Under the pieces are notes generated by a model. That model saw nothing but the letters and a program-made list of their open reading frames with translations. It was not told the origin of the DNA and did not search any database. Made by a program: the position numbers and the translations under genes. Of a DNA stretch of 64,000 bases, positions 42,862 to 52,876 are shown one piece after another. The stretch is from an uncultured Bacillota bacterium (GTDB lineage Bacteria; Bacillota_I; Bacilli_A; RFN20; CAG-288). The DNA lies in the NCBI GenBank assembly GCA_949290645.1, contig CASESG010000001.1, positions 131,104-195,103 of the forward strand. Reading direction: 5' to 3'. Position 1 is the stretch's first letter. Each line of letters opens with the position of its first letter.

Positions 42862-44985
42862 ATGAAATCCAAAGATTTGCGCAGATGTTCCCTTCTGGCC
42901 CTGACGCTTGCGGTCCTGTCCTTGGCCTCCTGCCAGACGGATTCCTCCTCGAGCCTGTTCTCGAGCGTCTCCTCCTCTTCCTCCTCTTCTTCCAGTTCCG
43001 AATCCTCCTCGAGTGCGAGCTCCAGCTCTTCTTCCTCGACGTCCTCCACGAGCACGACCACCAGCGACTCGACCTACGTCGGTCCGGACACCACGGAGAT
43101 CCCGCCCGATCCCGTCCCGTCCGAGGACAGCTCGACGACGTTCCCTTCCGACAGGGTCCCCTTCCCCAACGAGGTCATCGGGCGAGGCGACGTCAACATC
43201 CATTTCTACAGCCAGCTTGGCGGAAACTACGACTCCTTCTACTTCTGGAAGTCTTACGACATCGGGGCGACGGGATATTCCTTCCCCTTCCGCAGCGAGA
43301 AGGAGTCCGTCGAAGGCCTGGAGGGCGACTATCTCTTCGACAGCGTCTCCCTCTTCTTCGGGACGACCTACAGCGCCTACCGGAACTTCTACCTCGAGGA
43401 CGGGGACAACGCCGTCGTCCAGTTCTCAATCTCCGAGGACGACTTCTTCTCGGGCTTCCTGGGCTATGACACCGCCTCCGATCCCGAGGGGATGATCCAG
43501 TCGGGCGACGCTTCCTTCGCCGAGTTGGAGATCGTCGCCGGCATGGACATCTATGCCGTCGAGAAGCACGACGGGACCATCGCCCTTGCGACCACACTGG
43601 AAGGACTGGATTCCATCCTCCATCCCGACGTGACGGAACCCGTCGGACCGGAGGACGAAAGCGAGAGGCAGGACTTCAACATCTTCTTCTATTCGGCCTA
43701 CGGAAGCGAGTCGAGAAACCAGGTCCATCTCTGGGGCACGGGCATCGAGGGCGTCGACTTCCCTCTTGTTCGTCCGACCGTCACCTTCCCGGAGCTTGGG
43801 AACAACTCCTACGTCTTCTCCCGCATCTACCTCGACTTCGACAAGACCTATACCGACACAAACGGCCAAGAATTCCAGATCACAGCGGAGAATCTCTTCG
43901 ACGGTTTCCTGGTCAACAACAGCGAAGACCTCGCAAACGACAAGACGATCGACCTTTCGATTGACAAGGAGAGGCTCGTCCAGAACGCGGACGGAAGCTA
44001 TGACATCTACGTCATGGAATACTTCTACGGCGAGGTCGGGACGACGATCTACTACAGCCTCGAGGACGTCCGGAAGGAGCTTCCGAAAAACGTCGCCGAC
44101 GAGACGGAAGGCGACGTCAACATCCACTTCTTCTCCACCTACGCCTCGAGCGATTCCCGCGATCTGGCCGCCCTCTACTCCAAGGACGACCGGACCAACG
44201 GCTTCGGCTTCGACATGCCGGCCTACACCGAGAGCGTCGAAGGTTTGCCATATCTCTTCAGCACCATCCACCTCAACTTCAATATGCGCTACAAGGGATA
44301 CAACTACGACGGAAGCTCGATGGAGAACACCGTCTACGGAGATACCTTCCTGACCTTGGAGAGCCTTTCCCAGATCGACACCCTCAAGGTCGGAAACAGC
44401 ACCAACTTCGGCGGCGACAAGACCCTGGAGCTCGATCTCTCCTCCATCCTCAACGACAGCGCCACGGCGCCAGTGGACGTCTACGTCATCGAGCTCGACT
44501 ACAGCAGCCCGATGATCTTCTCGGAAGAAGAGCTCCAGGACTACATCGAGGCCTTCAACAGCATCCGGGTCGTCAACTTCTACTTCACCTCTCCCAGCAA
44601 CTGGGACATGCTCTACCTCTGGGGAACCGAGATCGACGCTTATTCCTTCTATGGCGAGGACGTCACCCTCGAGGGCACGGACCTTTCCTTCAAGCAGGTG
44701 ACCCTTGTCGTCGGCGAGGAGAGGAAAGCCGCTTCCGCGGGATGGTTCGACCTGGCCACGAGCAAGGAAGTCGACTACACCCTCACCACCGACACCATCC
44801 CGACCATGGCCATCGTCCGCTCCTCGGCCTACACGGGCGACAACCAGCAGTCGGCGGACCTGGCCCTTCCCACCCCTGTCAAGGACGTGGAAGGCGTCGT
44901 CAACTACTACATCGTCGTCGGACAGGAAGAGAACAAGCCCGGTGCCGCGATCTACACTTCGCTCTCCGACCTGCTTTCTGCCTAG
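42862..44985 (+). CDS. Lipoprotein with four pullulanase-type (PUD/CBM41-like) starch-binding repeats
   Basis: The product has 707 residues. The lipobox LASC is followed by a low-complexity stretch of about 55 Ser/Thr residues. Four related modules begin near residues 110, 270, 417 and 568 with VNIHFYS, FNIFFYS, VNIHFFS and VNFYFTS. Each ends with a strand like DIYVMEYF before a helix. The same type of module occurs once at the N-terminus of the pullulanase downstream. No catalytic domain is present, so this is a surface starch-capture protein. ATG 42862 is chosen; an upstream in-frame TTG (42844) is less likely. Confidence 0.85.
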   Translation: MKSKDLRRCSLLALTLAVLSLASCQTDSSSSLFSSVSSSSSSSSSSESSSSASSSSSSSTSSTSTTTSDSTYVGPDTTEIPPDPVPSEDSSTTFPSDRVPFPNEVIGRGDVNIHFYSQLGGNYDSFYFWKSYDIGATGYSFPFRSEKESVEGLEGDYLFDSVSLFFGTTYSAYRNFYLEDGDNAVVQFSISEDDFFSGFLGYDTASDPEGMIQSGDASFAELEIVAGMDIYAVEKHDGTIALATTLEGLDSILHPDVTEPVGPEDESERQDFNIFFYSAYGSESRNQVHLWGTGIEGVDFPLVRPTVTFPELGNNSYVFSRIYLDFDKTYTDTNGQEFQITAENLFDGFLVNNSEDLANDKTIDLSIDKERLVQNADGSYDIYVMEYFYGEVGTTIYYSLEDVRKELPKNVADETEGDVNIHFFSTYASSDSRDLAALYSKDDRTNGFGFDMPAYTESVEGLPYLFSTIHLNFNMRYKGYNYDGSSMENTVYGDTFLTLESLSQIDTLKVGNSTNFGGDKTLELDLSSILNDSATAPVDVYVIELDYSSPMIFSEEELQDYIEAFNSIRVVNFYFTSPSNWDMLYLWGTEIDAYSFYGEDVTLEGTDLSFKQVTLVVGEERKAASAGWFDLATSKEVDYTLTTDTIPTMAIVRSSAYTGDNQQSADLALPTPVKDVEGVVNYYIVVGQEENKPGAAIYTSLSDLLSA

Positions 44986-44997
44986 GAGGAACAAACG

Positions 44998-47883
44998 ATG
45001 AAAAGAACAAAGAACATCCTTCTGCTTCTGGGATTGCTTTCGACCTTCACCCTCTCTCCCCTGTCCCAGGAAAGAGTCGACATCCCGCTTGTCAAGAAGC
45101 AGGCTTCGGGAAAGTCCACGGCCGACGAGACCGAACCGGGGGACTTCAACATCTACTTCCGCTCCAACCTCGCCCGGGAATTCCGCAACTATGTCTGGGC
45201 CTGGAACACGGAAAATGACCTCTCTGCCCTCTTTCCGATGAGCAGCGCCGAGGCGGTCACCTTCCCGGAGCTGGAAGATGACTCCCTGACATTCCTTCCC
45301 CTCTATCTCCACTATGACACGGAGTATGCCGGCGTCTCGGAATGGAGCAGCGGAACGGACATCACCTTCCAGATCACGAAGGACAATTTCTTCACGGGCT
45401 TCGTCTTCCGAGACGAGACGGGAAGCGACAACTACAAGACCAAGGACTTCGTCCTCGAGCCGGAGAAGTTCCAGCCCGAGGAAGACGGGACGATCAACGT
45501 CTACATCGACGATGACAAGGGTGTCTATTACAACCTTGAGGACTTCCCGACCTCCCCGATCGATTCGGTCAAGTACGGGGAGGAAGTCGTCGAGGGCAAG
45601 ACCGTCCCCTTCGTCGAGATCACGCCCAAGTCCGGAAAGGACCTGAAGAAAGACATCGGCGACGTCTCCGCCCTCTTTGTCAACCGCTACAACTACATCG
45701 AGGGAGTCAAGACGACCCGTGCCATCCTTTCCCTGGATGCCACAAAGAGCATCCTCGAGGAAGACTACGGAAAGCTCTACTTCCGGGACGAGACTCCTCT
45801 CTCCCTGACCTATCACTACGAATTGATGCAGACCCTCGGAGCCGGGAAGAACTCCTCGGCCGGAGACATCTCCTTCCTCCGCTACTATTCCAGCGAGGAG
45901 TTCGATTCCGCCTATGCGACAGAGAAGAAATTGGGAGCCTTCGTCAACGGCGATGCGACCGTCTTCCGCCTCTGGTCTCCGACCTCGACTTCCGTCACTC
46001 TCAACCTCTATCCCGAAAGCCAAGGGACGGACAAGGCCCAGTATTCGATGAAGAAGGACGCAAACGGCGTCTTTGAAGTGGCCCTGAAGGGAAATCTCTC
46101 CGGATATTACTACACCTTCGACCTGCTCGCCTTTGGAAGCTACAAGTACGACATCGCCGATCCCTATGCCTATTCCAGCAATTCCAATGGCAAGAGGTCG
46201 ATGGTTGTCGACTTCGACTCCTTGGACGGAGCTGAGGAATTCGAAAAGGAAACCGACTTCACTCCGGAATACGAGAATGCCGCAGGCGTGACCATCATGG
46301 AAATGCACACTCGTGACTTCTCGATGTCCGAGAGCTGGAACGGAAGCGAGAAGAACAGAGGCAAGTTCAAAGGCCTGATCGAGGAAGGGACGACCGTCAG
46401 CAAGGATGGCGTCACCAAGAAGACCGGCTTCGACTACGTCAAGGAGCTCAAGGAGAACGGCCTCACCCACGTCCAGATCATGCCGGCCTATGACTTCGGA
46501 AGCGTCGACGAGGATCTCATCGACGACCCGGAGTACAACAGCCTCCCCTACAACGGCGCCTACAACTGGGGCTATGACCCGCAGCAGTACAACGCTCCCG
46601 AGGGCAGCTATTCCAGCGATCCCAACGACGGCTATGCTCGTGTAGAGGAATTCCGGGACTTTGTCGAGACCTACAACGAGAACGGAATCGGCGTCGTCAT
46701 GGATGTCGTCTACAACCACATGCCGGCCCAGAGCGGATCGACCTTCGAGGATGTCTTCCCTGGATACTACTTCCGCACCACCAACTATTCCGGAGCCGGA
46801 GCGGACATCGCCTCCCAGAGGACGATGGTGCGGAAGTTCATCGTCGACTCGGTCGTCTCCTGGGTCGAGAACTACCACGTCTCGGGCTTCCGCTTCGACC
46901 TGATGGGACTTCTCGATTTGGACACGATGATCGCCGTCAGACAGGCCGTGGACAAGATCGATCCCGACATCCTCGTCTATGGCGAGGGCTGGTCGATGTT
47001 CGGAGGCGACGAGGACTATGGAGAGCGTCACACCGACATGGCCGTCCAGAGCAACCTCGAGAAGATGGGCGAGGACTTTGTCGGCGCCTTCAACGACGAC
47101 TTCCGCGATGCCATCAGCGGCGGCAACACCGATCCCAACGCCTACGGCTTCGTCCAGGACGCGCTTGACGGGACCAATTTCAACAGCCAGGCCAAGGCCC
47201 GTCTCAACTACGGCCTTTCCGGAACCTACTATGTCGGCGGCTCGGGACGCTTCACCTATTCCTGGGATTCCAGCGACGGCCTCTTGGCTTCCATCGCCTA
47301 TGCCGAGTGCCACGACAACATGACCCTCTATGACAAGTTCTCTATCTCCACAGCCAATCTGGACAAGGTCGACGATGAGGTGATCATGGCCAACGACACC
47401 GTCCTTGGCGCCCTCTCTCCGAGCTTCTTCCAGATGGGACAGGACTTCGGGCGCAGCAAGAAGATCACCGACGAGAAGTATCTCGTCTCCGGAAATTACT
47501 ACGAAGACACCAAGCACGGATTGGAGAACGTCTGGTATTCGCACAACTCCTACAACCTCTCCGATGACATCAACGCCATCGACTGGAACAACCTCATCAC
47601 CAAGAGCAACATCAAGGAGCGCTTCGACAAGGCCTTGAGGAGAAGGCACGAGAACTCGCTTCTGATGGGCGAGACCTATTCCTGCACGGACTTCAACAAC
47701 GTCAATAGAGGTGGATACAAGCAAGACCTCTATCCGGAGGACAAGGTCCTCTCCTACTCCCTCCAGTGCGAAGGCGGGGTCTACTACTTCGTCCAAAACT
47801 ACTCCAATGCGGACTACACGATTCCGGGGACCGATGTCGTCGTTCCCAGGGGTGAAGTCCTGACCCGTTTCCTCAAGAACTGA
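44998..47883 (+). CDS. pulA: Secreted type I pullulanase (GH13)
   Basis: The product has 961 residues. The signal peptide lacks a lipobox. A PUD/CBM41-like module lies at about 49-175, an N-terminal all-beta domain follows, and a CBM48-like domain spans about 315-400 (FRLWSPTSTSVTLNLYP). The GH13 barrel carries the pullulanase signature YNWGYDP at residue 522. The catalytic residues are Asp634 (FRFDLMG), Glu663 (YGEGW) and Asp773 (ECHDN). It cleaves alpha-1,6 branches in starch or pullulan. It is the last gene of the locus, 12 bp after the capture lipoprotein and before a strong terminator. Confidence 0.95.
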   Translation: MKRTKNILLLLGLLSTFTLSPLSQERVDIPLVKKQASGKSTADETEPGDFNIYFRSNLAREFRNYVWAWNTENDLSALFPMSSAEAVTFPELEDDSLTFLPLYLHYDTEYAGVSEWSSGTDITFQITKDNFFTGFVFRDETGSDNYKTKDFVLEPEKFQPEEDGTINVYIDDDKGVYYNLEDFPTSPIDSVKYGEEVVEGKTVPFVEITPKSGKDLKKDIGDVSALFVNRYNYIEGVKTTRAILSLDATKSILEEDYGKLYFRDETPLSLTYHYELMQTLGAGKNSSAGDISFLRYYSSEEFDSAYATEKKLGAFVNGDATVFRLWSPTSTSVTLNLYPESQGTDKAQYSMKKDANGVFEVALKGNLSGYYYTFDLLAFGSYKYDIADPYAYSSNSNGKRSMVVDFDSLDGAEEFEKETDFTPEYENAAGVTIMEMHTRDFSMSESWNGSEKNRGKFKGLIEEGTTVSKDGVTKKTGFDYVKELKENGLTHVQIMPAYDFGSVDEDLIDDPEYNSLPYNGAYNWGYDPQQYNAPEGSYSSDPNDGYARVEEFRDFVETYNENGIGVVMDVVYNHMPAQSGSTFEDVFPGYYFRTTNYSGAGADIASQRTMVRKFIVDSVVSWVENYHVSGFRFDLMGLLDLDTMIAVRQAVDKIDPDILVYGEGWSMFGGDEDYGERHTDMAVQSNLEKMGEDFVGAFNDDFRDAISGGNTDPNAYGFVQDALDGTNFNSQAKARLNYGLSGTYYVGGSGRFTYSWDSSDGLLASIAYAECHDNMTLYDKFSISTANLDKVDDEVIMANDTVLGALSPSFFQMGQDFGRSKKITDEKYLVSGNYYEDTKHGLENVWYSHNSYNLSDDINAIDWNNLITKSNIKERFDKALRRRHENSLLMGETYSCTDFNNVNRGGYKQDLYPEDKVLSYSLQCEGGVYYFVQNYSNADYTIPGTDVVVPRGEVLTRFLKN

Positions 47884-48850
47884 TTTTCTTCCATCTTTCC
47901 GAACATAAGAAATGCCCCGTGCCATGCATGAATCACGGGGCATTTTTGTCAAGGCAAGGAAAGGAGGGACTTGCCTTGAGTGAAAGGAGGGCCGCAGGAT
48001 CAAGGGGCTGAAACCCGCGGTCGCCTTTCCTTGAAAGGGACAGGGAAGGCCTTTCAAGGGGAAAGGAGGTTCCCATGTATGGAACCATTCCTATGATAGT
48101 TGCCAAAAGGGGAAAAAGCAAGGTGAGAGGGTTTTGACCCGTTGTGGGAGTTCTGAGATTCCCTACGGCCGAACTGCATTGCTTATCCTCCCGTGTTTTT
48201 CGATCGAATCTCAATCCATTTCTTGCGAAAAGACCAGAGAAAGGACGAATCTTGAAAGCGGACGCTCCGTGAAACAAGAGAGAAAAGAAGGCCTTGTCGC
48301 TATAAGAATTGCCCATGTCTCGTGCGAGGAAGAAGCGGAATCATGAGAGTCGCTCAGCAAGGACTTTTTCGTGCTGCTTTGTTGATTATGCGTCACATCT
48401 GCAACAGTGATTCAAAGGCAGATAAGAAACGTAAGAAAAGTAATCTATTGTTAGTAGGTTTTCAATAATTTATTTCTGTCACCATTGTATTTCTAACATA
48501 CAATTTTCTTTTATCTATGAGATATGTCGATTTATTGACTTGTCAAAGCAAATCTGTGTCTCTTTTTCTTGACTGGAACAAAACACCATATACGCAAGAA
48601 ACGGGTTCCTTCTCGTCTCCTCTGTCAGGATGCCCTCATGCGATTTTCTTTTTACACTATCATCGATAAGGAAAGGAAAAAGATCTTCTCCTTCCAGAGA
48701 AAGGAATTCCCTGTTTTCTTTTATGAAAGCGTTTCCTTTCTCACGGATGGATGCCTGGATTCTCCGCAAGGATGGCGAAAGGCGAAGCGTTGACCTCCTT
48801 CTTTTCTCTCGTTTTAATGGCTTCATTTCCGATAGGAGGTTTCTTCTGAA
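47884..48850. other. Long intergenic region
   Basis: I find no credible gene in these 967 bases. It starts with the pulA terminator. Inverted repeats follow at 47951-47978 (AAGGCAAG/CTTGCCTT) and about 48025-48067 (CCTTTCCTTGAAAGG facing CCTTTCAAGGGGAAAGG). From about 48380 it becomes AT-rich. The last bases hold AGGAGG for the gene at 48851. Minus-strand frames at 47933 and 48515 have no ribosome sites. Confidence 0.5.
47910..47948 (+). terminator. Terminator of the starch locus
   Basis: AAATGCCCCGTG and CACGGGGCATTT form a 12-bp stem with a 12-nt loop, followed by TTGTC. The flanking A and T runs would let it work in both directions. Confidence 0.85.
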
Positions 48851-51203
48851 ATGAAAAAAAGATATGTCGCTCTTCTCTCTCTCATCGCTCTCCTTTCTGC
48901 GGGCTGCACGCCGAAGACTTCTTCTTCCTCTCTTCCTTCCTCATCGGAGAGCTCGACGACTACGACGGCTTCTACGACTGCCGCTTCTTCGTCTTCTTCT
49001 TCTTCTTCCACTTCCTGGGAGGAAAAGGTCCTTGCTCAGCTGCAGAAGGATCCTCTTGCCTTCAAGGGAACGTTGACGGAGTGGCTCCGGCAGGAAGGCT
49101 ATCCCGACCAGGCCATCGAGACTCCCCTGGAAGTCTATGCCAGCGGCGAGAGGTACTACAACGTCGCGAAGAATGCCAGCGATGCTGCCGTGGATGTCAT
49201 CGACTTCTTCGCCGACGAGGAAGGCTATCTTGCCGAGATGTTCCTTGATCCCTACACCAACACGATGGTCGAGAAGGCCATCTCGAACAAGGCGCTCTTT
49301 GCCGAGGAATTCGGAAATCCGTTCCTGGAGCTTTCCAAAGAGGATCTCCGCATCGACGGGACACAGGTCACTTTCGACGTGGACGCGGACTTCTGCCTGG
49401 ACCTTGCCGACTTCACGACTTATTACGACTATCTTCCGATGGACCGGCTGACGACGATCGATGCGGATGGGACGATCGAGTCTCTGACTCTGAGCTATGA
49501 GGTCTCGGCGACTGACGATCCCAACTACGGAACCTATCAGAGAGGAGCCACTTTCGTCTTCGAGCTTGTCGATCCTTCCTCAATCGACCTCCCTGTCTAT
49601 CAGCCCCGTCTGGAGAACGCCGAAACGGAGAGGCTCCAGGAGCTCTTCGACAGCATGGCCGAGGGGAATTACACCGTCCACACGACAGTCACCATCACGG
49701 ATGAGTACGGCCCTTATGACGACCAGGACTATACGGTCTTTTATACGGAGCAGGGGGATCCTGGCTAAGGACAATTTCTACGGAGGGACGACGGGATACT
49801 TCGTCACCGATGAGGGTGTCGCGGAAGTCGCTTTGGAAGATGGAAAGCTCGTCGGTCAATCCCCGGTCGTTCCGGCCGAGCTTTCGGATGTCATCGAGCT
49901 TCCTTCCTTCTCCTATCATTCCGCCATGTTCGATGTCTCCGAGGACAAAAAGACCTTCACCTTGGCCGAGAACCTCGGATTGAATGAAAAGGCCTCTGTC
50001 ATGGTTCCTGATCCCATGACCGCTTCCTTTGCCTATCCCGATGACGGGACATTAGAGGTGCGCTTTGAGGACGACGGTTCCTACACCTTCGGATATGACG
50101 AGACGGTCGAAATCCTCGGGACGACCATGGTCTATTCCTACACGATGAATGTCACGAATGTCAAAACGACATCTCTTGGCTATGACCAAAACGATTTTGT
50201 CCCTTATTTCCCAGATTCGAGCTGGGAAGACATTCCCGATGCGATCGATGAGATGGAGTATTGCGGAATCGATCCGGAGCTCATTCCTTTCTTCTGTCCG
50301 GATGGCTGCCAGTGGATCTTCAGCGAAATCTATGAGACCCTTGCTCTCTCTGTCGGAGCCAATCTCGATGTCCATGAAGTCGCCGATGAATTCGAGGCTC
50401 TTCTTGTCGAGAAGGGATGGTATTTCGTCGAGGAGGACGAGTACGGAGAGGCGTATTACAGCTATGACCTTCCGATGGGCGACATCCTCAACGTCAGCGT
50501 CTATCCCAGCGTCGTCAACGACGAGGTCGAGCCTTTCCTCTGTGACATGACTCCACATGCGGAAGAGACTCCTCTCTCCCGGTGGCTTGAGGAGAACTTC
50601 CTCAGCGAGAGCAACTACACGATGCGGACGACGGTCGATTACGTCTCCACTCCCTGCGACCAGAACACGGGCGAGCCGACGGGAGAGAGCACTTCCACGC
50701 CCCTTGTCGAGACCTTCTATCAATTCACGGAGGAGGTGGCCTACTTCCACTACGGCGGAGCCGTTGCCGACCGGCTCTTCGTCAACAAGGACGGGCATTC
50801 CGATTTCTATGAGATCGAAAATGGAGAGATCCTCTCCACAAACACCTATCTCGATGTCTACCAGAACTACCTTCCGACTCTCCGTTCTCTTGCCGCTCCC
50901 ACTTTCTCCTTGGGAGAGGAGGAGAATCAATACGTTCCTGTCGGAAGTGAGTGCAAGGAAAAGATCCACGACCTTCTGGGGATTGTCTTCGGAGAGGAGA
51001 AAGACGAGGTCGGCGATGTCGCCCTGACTCTCGACGAGACGGAGAATGCCCTCTTGATCGACTATGTCATCAACGCGGGATACTATTATGCCGATGAGAC
51101 CGAGGAGACCTTCGAGATCGGCTATTGCCTGGTGCACACGGAGATCGCGGATGTCCATTCGACCGTGATCGATCCTGACATCCTCGCCCTGGTCGGAGCC
51201 TGA
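48851..51203 (+). pseudogene. Large surface lipoprotein gene with one frameshift
   Basis: Frame 1 (48851-49768) encodes a lipoprotein signal (LLSAGC), a Ser/Thr linker and about 250 residues, stopping after YTEQGDPG. Frame 2 continues at once with GILAKDNFYGGTTGYFVTDE and runs to 51203. Removing one G from the five-G run at about 49752-49756 joins the frames into one protein of about 783 residues. The parts resemble the intact lipoprotein at 25561-27369 in layout (repeated 'EGNYTVHTTV' / 'ESNYTMRTTV' modules). The change may be a real mutation, phase variation or an assembly error. Confidence 0.8.
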
Positions 51204-51210
51204 GAACATG

Positions 51211-51239
51211 GGGAGGCCGAGAGAAAGGCCTCCCTTTTT
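51211..51239 (+). terminator. Terminator of the lipoprotein gene
   Basis: GGGAGGCC and GGCCTCCC form an 8-bp stem followed by TTTTT. Confidence 0.88.
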
Positions 51240-51245
51240 CATGGA

Positions 51246-51276
51246 AAGAAAATCCGGAAGGATTTCTCCTTCCGGA
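51246..51276 (-). terminator. Terminator of the acyl-CoA ligase operon
   Basis: On the minus strand TCCGGAAGGA and TCCTTCCGGA form a 10-bp stem with a GAAA loop, followed by TTTTCTTT. It stands back to back with the plus-strand terminator at 51211. Confidence 0.88.
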
Positions 51277-51280
51277 ATCG

Positions 51281-52876
51281 CTATTCCTTCCTCTCGAGCT
51301 CTTCGAGCTTCCTGCGGTCGATCTTTCCGATGTCGGTCCTGGGGAACTCGTCGACAAGGACAATCTTCTCGGGCAGGGAGTAGCGGATCAGACGGTCCTG
51401 GAGATAGGACTTCAGCCCTTCGACGAATTCCTTCTCCTTCGTCTTTCCTTCCTTCCGGACATAGAGGACGACATAGGGGTGCTTCTTGTCCTTGATGGGG
51501 ATGGCGGCGCTGTTGTGGACTTCGGGGTAGTCGTTTGTCATCTTCTCGATCTCGCTGGGGAAGACGTTGTATCCGGCGATCTTGAAGACGTCCTTCTCCC
51601 GGTTGACGAAGAAGAGATAGCCGTCCTTGTCGCGATAGCCGATGTCCCCGGTGACAAGCCACTTCCTCCCGTCCTTGTCGTAGTGGAAGGGCTGTCCCTC
51701 CTCGGGCGTGTTGAGATAGCCCAAGCAGACGGAGGGAGAGGAGATGAGGATCCTTCCGACCTTGTCGGGACCGATGTCCTTTTCGTAGTCCTCCCCTTCG
51801 ACGATGCGAAGAAGGACCCCGTCCAGAGGCTTCCCGACCGAACCCACCTTGTTCTCCTTCAGGGTGTTGACGAAGTTGACGGTGATGGTCTCCGTCAGCC
51901 CATACCCTTCCAGAAGGCGGTTGACGCTTCCGCTCTCCTTCATCCTCTCATCGAAGAGGCGGAAGAGGGAGAGCTCGGTCTTGTCCGCTCCGATGAAGGT
52001 GGAGAGGAGGTTCCTCAGCTTCTTTCCCCGGAAGCCTTTCTCCTTCAGCAGCTTGTCGGCCATGTAGGGGATGGTCAGAAGGACGTTGATCTTGTCCTCC
52101 TTGATCTTCCTTACGATTTCCTTCCCGTCATAGCTGATCATGAGACAGGAGGCCGCCTCGTTGGCCAGAGGGGCGTGGATTCCCATCGCCAGGCCGAAGC
52201 CGTGGAAGACGGGAAGGACCCCGATCATCGAGTGTCCCTTGCAGGGATGGCAGAGGATCTTCTCGCTCTGCCTTGTGACGAAGTTGATGCCGTGCTCGTT
52301 GCAGACGACGGTCTTGCTCTTTCCGGTGGTGCCTCCCGAGCGCAAGAGTATGCTTCCCCGGTCGGCATCCTCGTTCGTCCCGAAGCTTTCCGGGACATGC
52401 TGGATCCTGTGGAGATAGCGAGTCTTGTCAATCCCCTTCAGCTGTTTGGAATAGACAAGGGGGAAGAAGAGCTTCGAGAGAGGATCGAGGTCCAAAAGGG
52501 CGGAGAGGTAGTAGGTCTTGGGAAGGTCGATTCCGTCGTAGTTCTTTTTCAGAACGTCCAGGATGAGAAGGAAGTCCGTCTTTGTCTCCAGAAGGGATTC
52601 CTCCAGGACCTTCTTGGGGAGCAGAGGATGGAGGAGAGACATCGTCGCTCCGATCTTGCTCAGGGCATAGAGGGCGACGATCGCCTCCGGGACGTTGGGG
52701 GAGAGAAGGGAGACGACGCTCTCCTTACGTACGCCCAGGTGATAGAGCTTGTCGGCCATCTCGTCGACTCTTGAAAGGAAAGTCATGAAGTCGATCGTCT
52801 TGTTCCGGAAGTAGAGGGCGTTGACCCGGCTCTTCCGATAGACGGAGACGGCGTTGTAGAGCGTGTCCTTGTTCAT
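51281..52876 (-). CDS. AMP-forming acyl-CoA synthetase / ligase
   Basis: This 531-residue member of the ANL superfamily activates a carboxylic acid with ATP as an acyl-adenylate. The P-loop-like motif LRSGGTTGKSK, the core GYGLTET, the hinge region YLFFVNREKDVFKIAGYNVF and the C-terminal lysine motif RTDIGKIDRRKL are all present. The start overlaps the stop of the upstream membrane acyltransferase gene by 4 bp. The longer open frame to 53095 is only the shadow of that gene. The acid substrate is unknown; pairing with an acyltransferase suggests activation of an acyl group for surface modification. Confidence 0.9.
   Translation of the reverse strand: MNKDTLYNAVSVYRKSRVNALYFRNKTIDFMTFLSRVDEMADKLYHLGVRKESVVSLLSPNVPEAIVALYALSKIGATMSLLHPLLPKKVLEESLLETKTDFLLILDVLKKNYDGIDLPKTYYLSALLDLDPLSKLFFPLVYSKQLKGIDKTRYLHRIQHVPESFGTNEDADRGSILLRSGGTTGKSKTVVCNEHGINFVTRQSEKILCHPCKGHSMIGVLPVFHGFGLAMGIHAPLANEAASCLMISYDGKEIVRKIKEDKINVLLTIPYMADKLLKEKGFRGKKLRNLLSTFIGADKTELSLFRLFDERMKESGSVNRLLEGYGLTETITVNFVNTLKENKVGSVGKPLDGVLLRIVEGEDYEKDIGPDKVGRILISSPSVCLGYLNTPEEGQPFHYDKDGRKWLVTGDIGYRDKDGYLFFVNREKDVFKIAGYNVFPSEIEKMTNDYPEVHNSAAIPIKDKKHPYVVLYVRKEGKTKEKEFVEGLKSYLQDRLIRYSLPEKIVLVDEFPRTDIGKIDRRKLEELERKE

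Noticed and set aside
43426..48057. 1543-codon minus-strand frame opposite the starch-binding lipoprotein and pullulanase
   Set aside because: It is the mirror of GC-ending codons in the plus-strand genes. The translation is Val/Asp/Gly-biased without domain motifs, while the plus strand has full catalytic signatures.
48515..48826. 103-codon minus-strand frame before the 48851 lipoprotein
   Set aside because: No ribosome site on the minus strand; the AGGAGG in this stretch serves the plus-strand gene.
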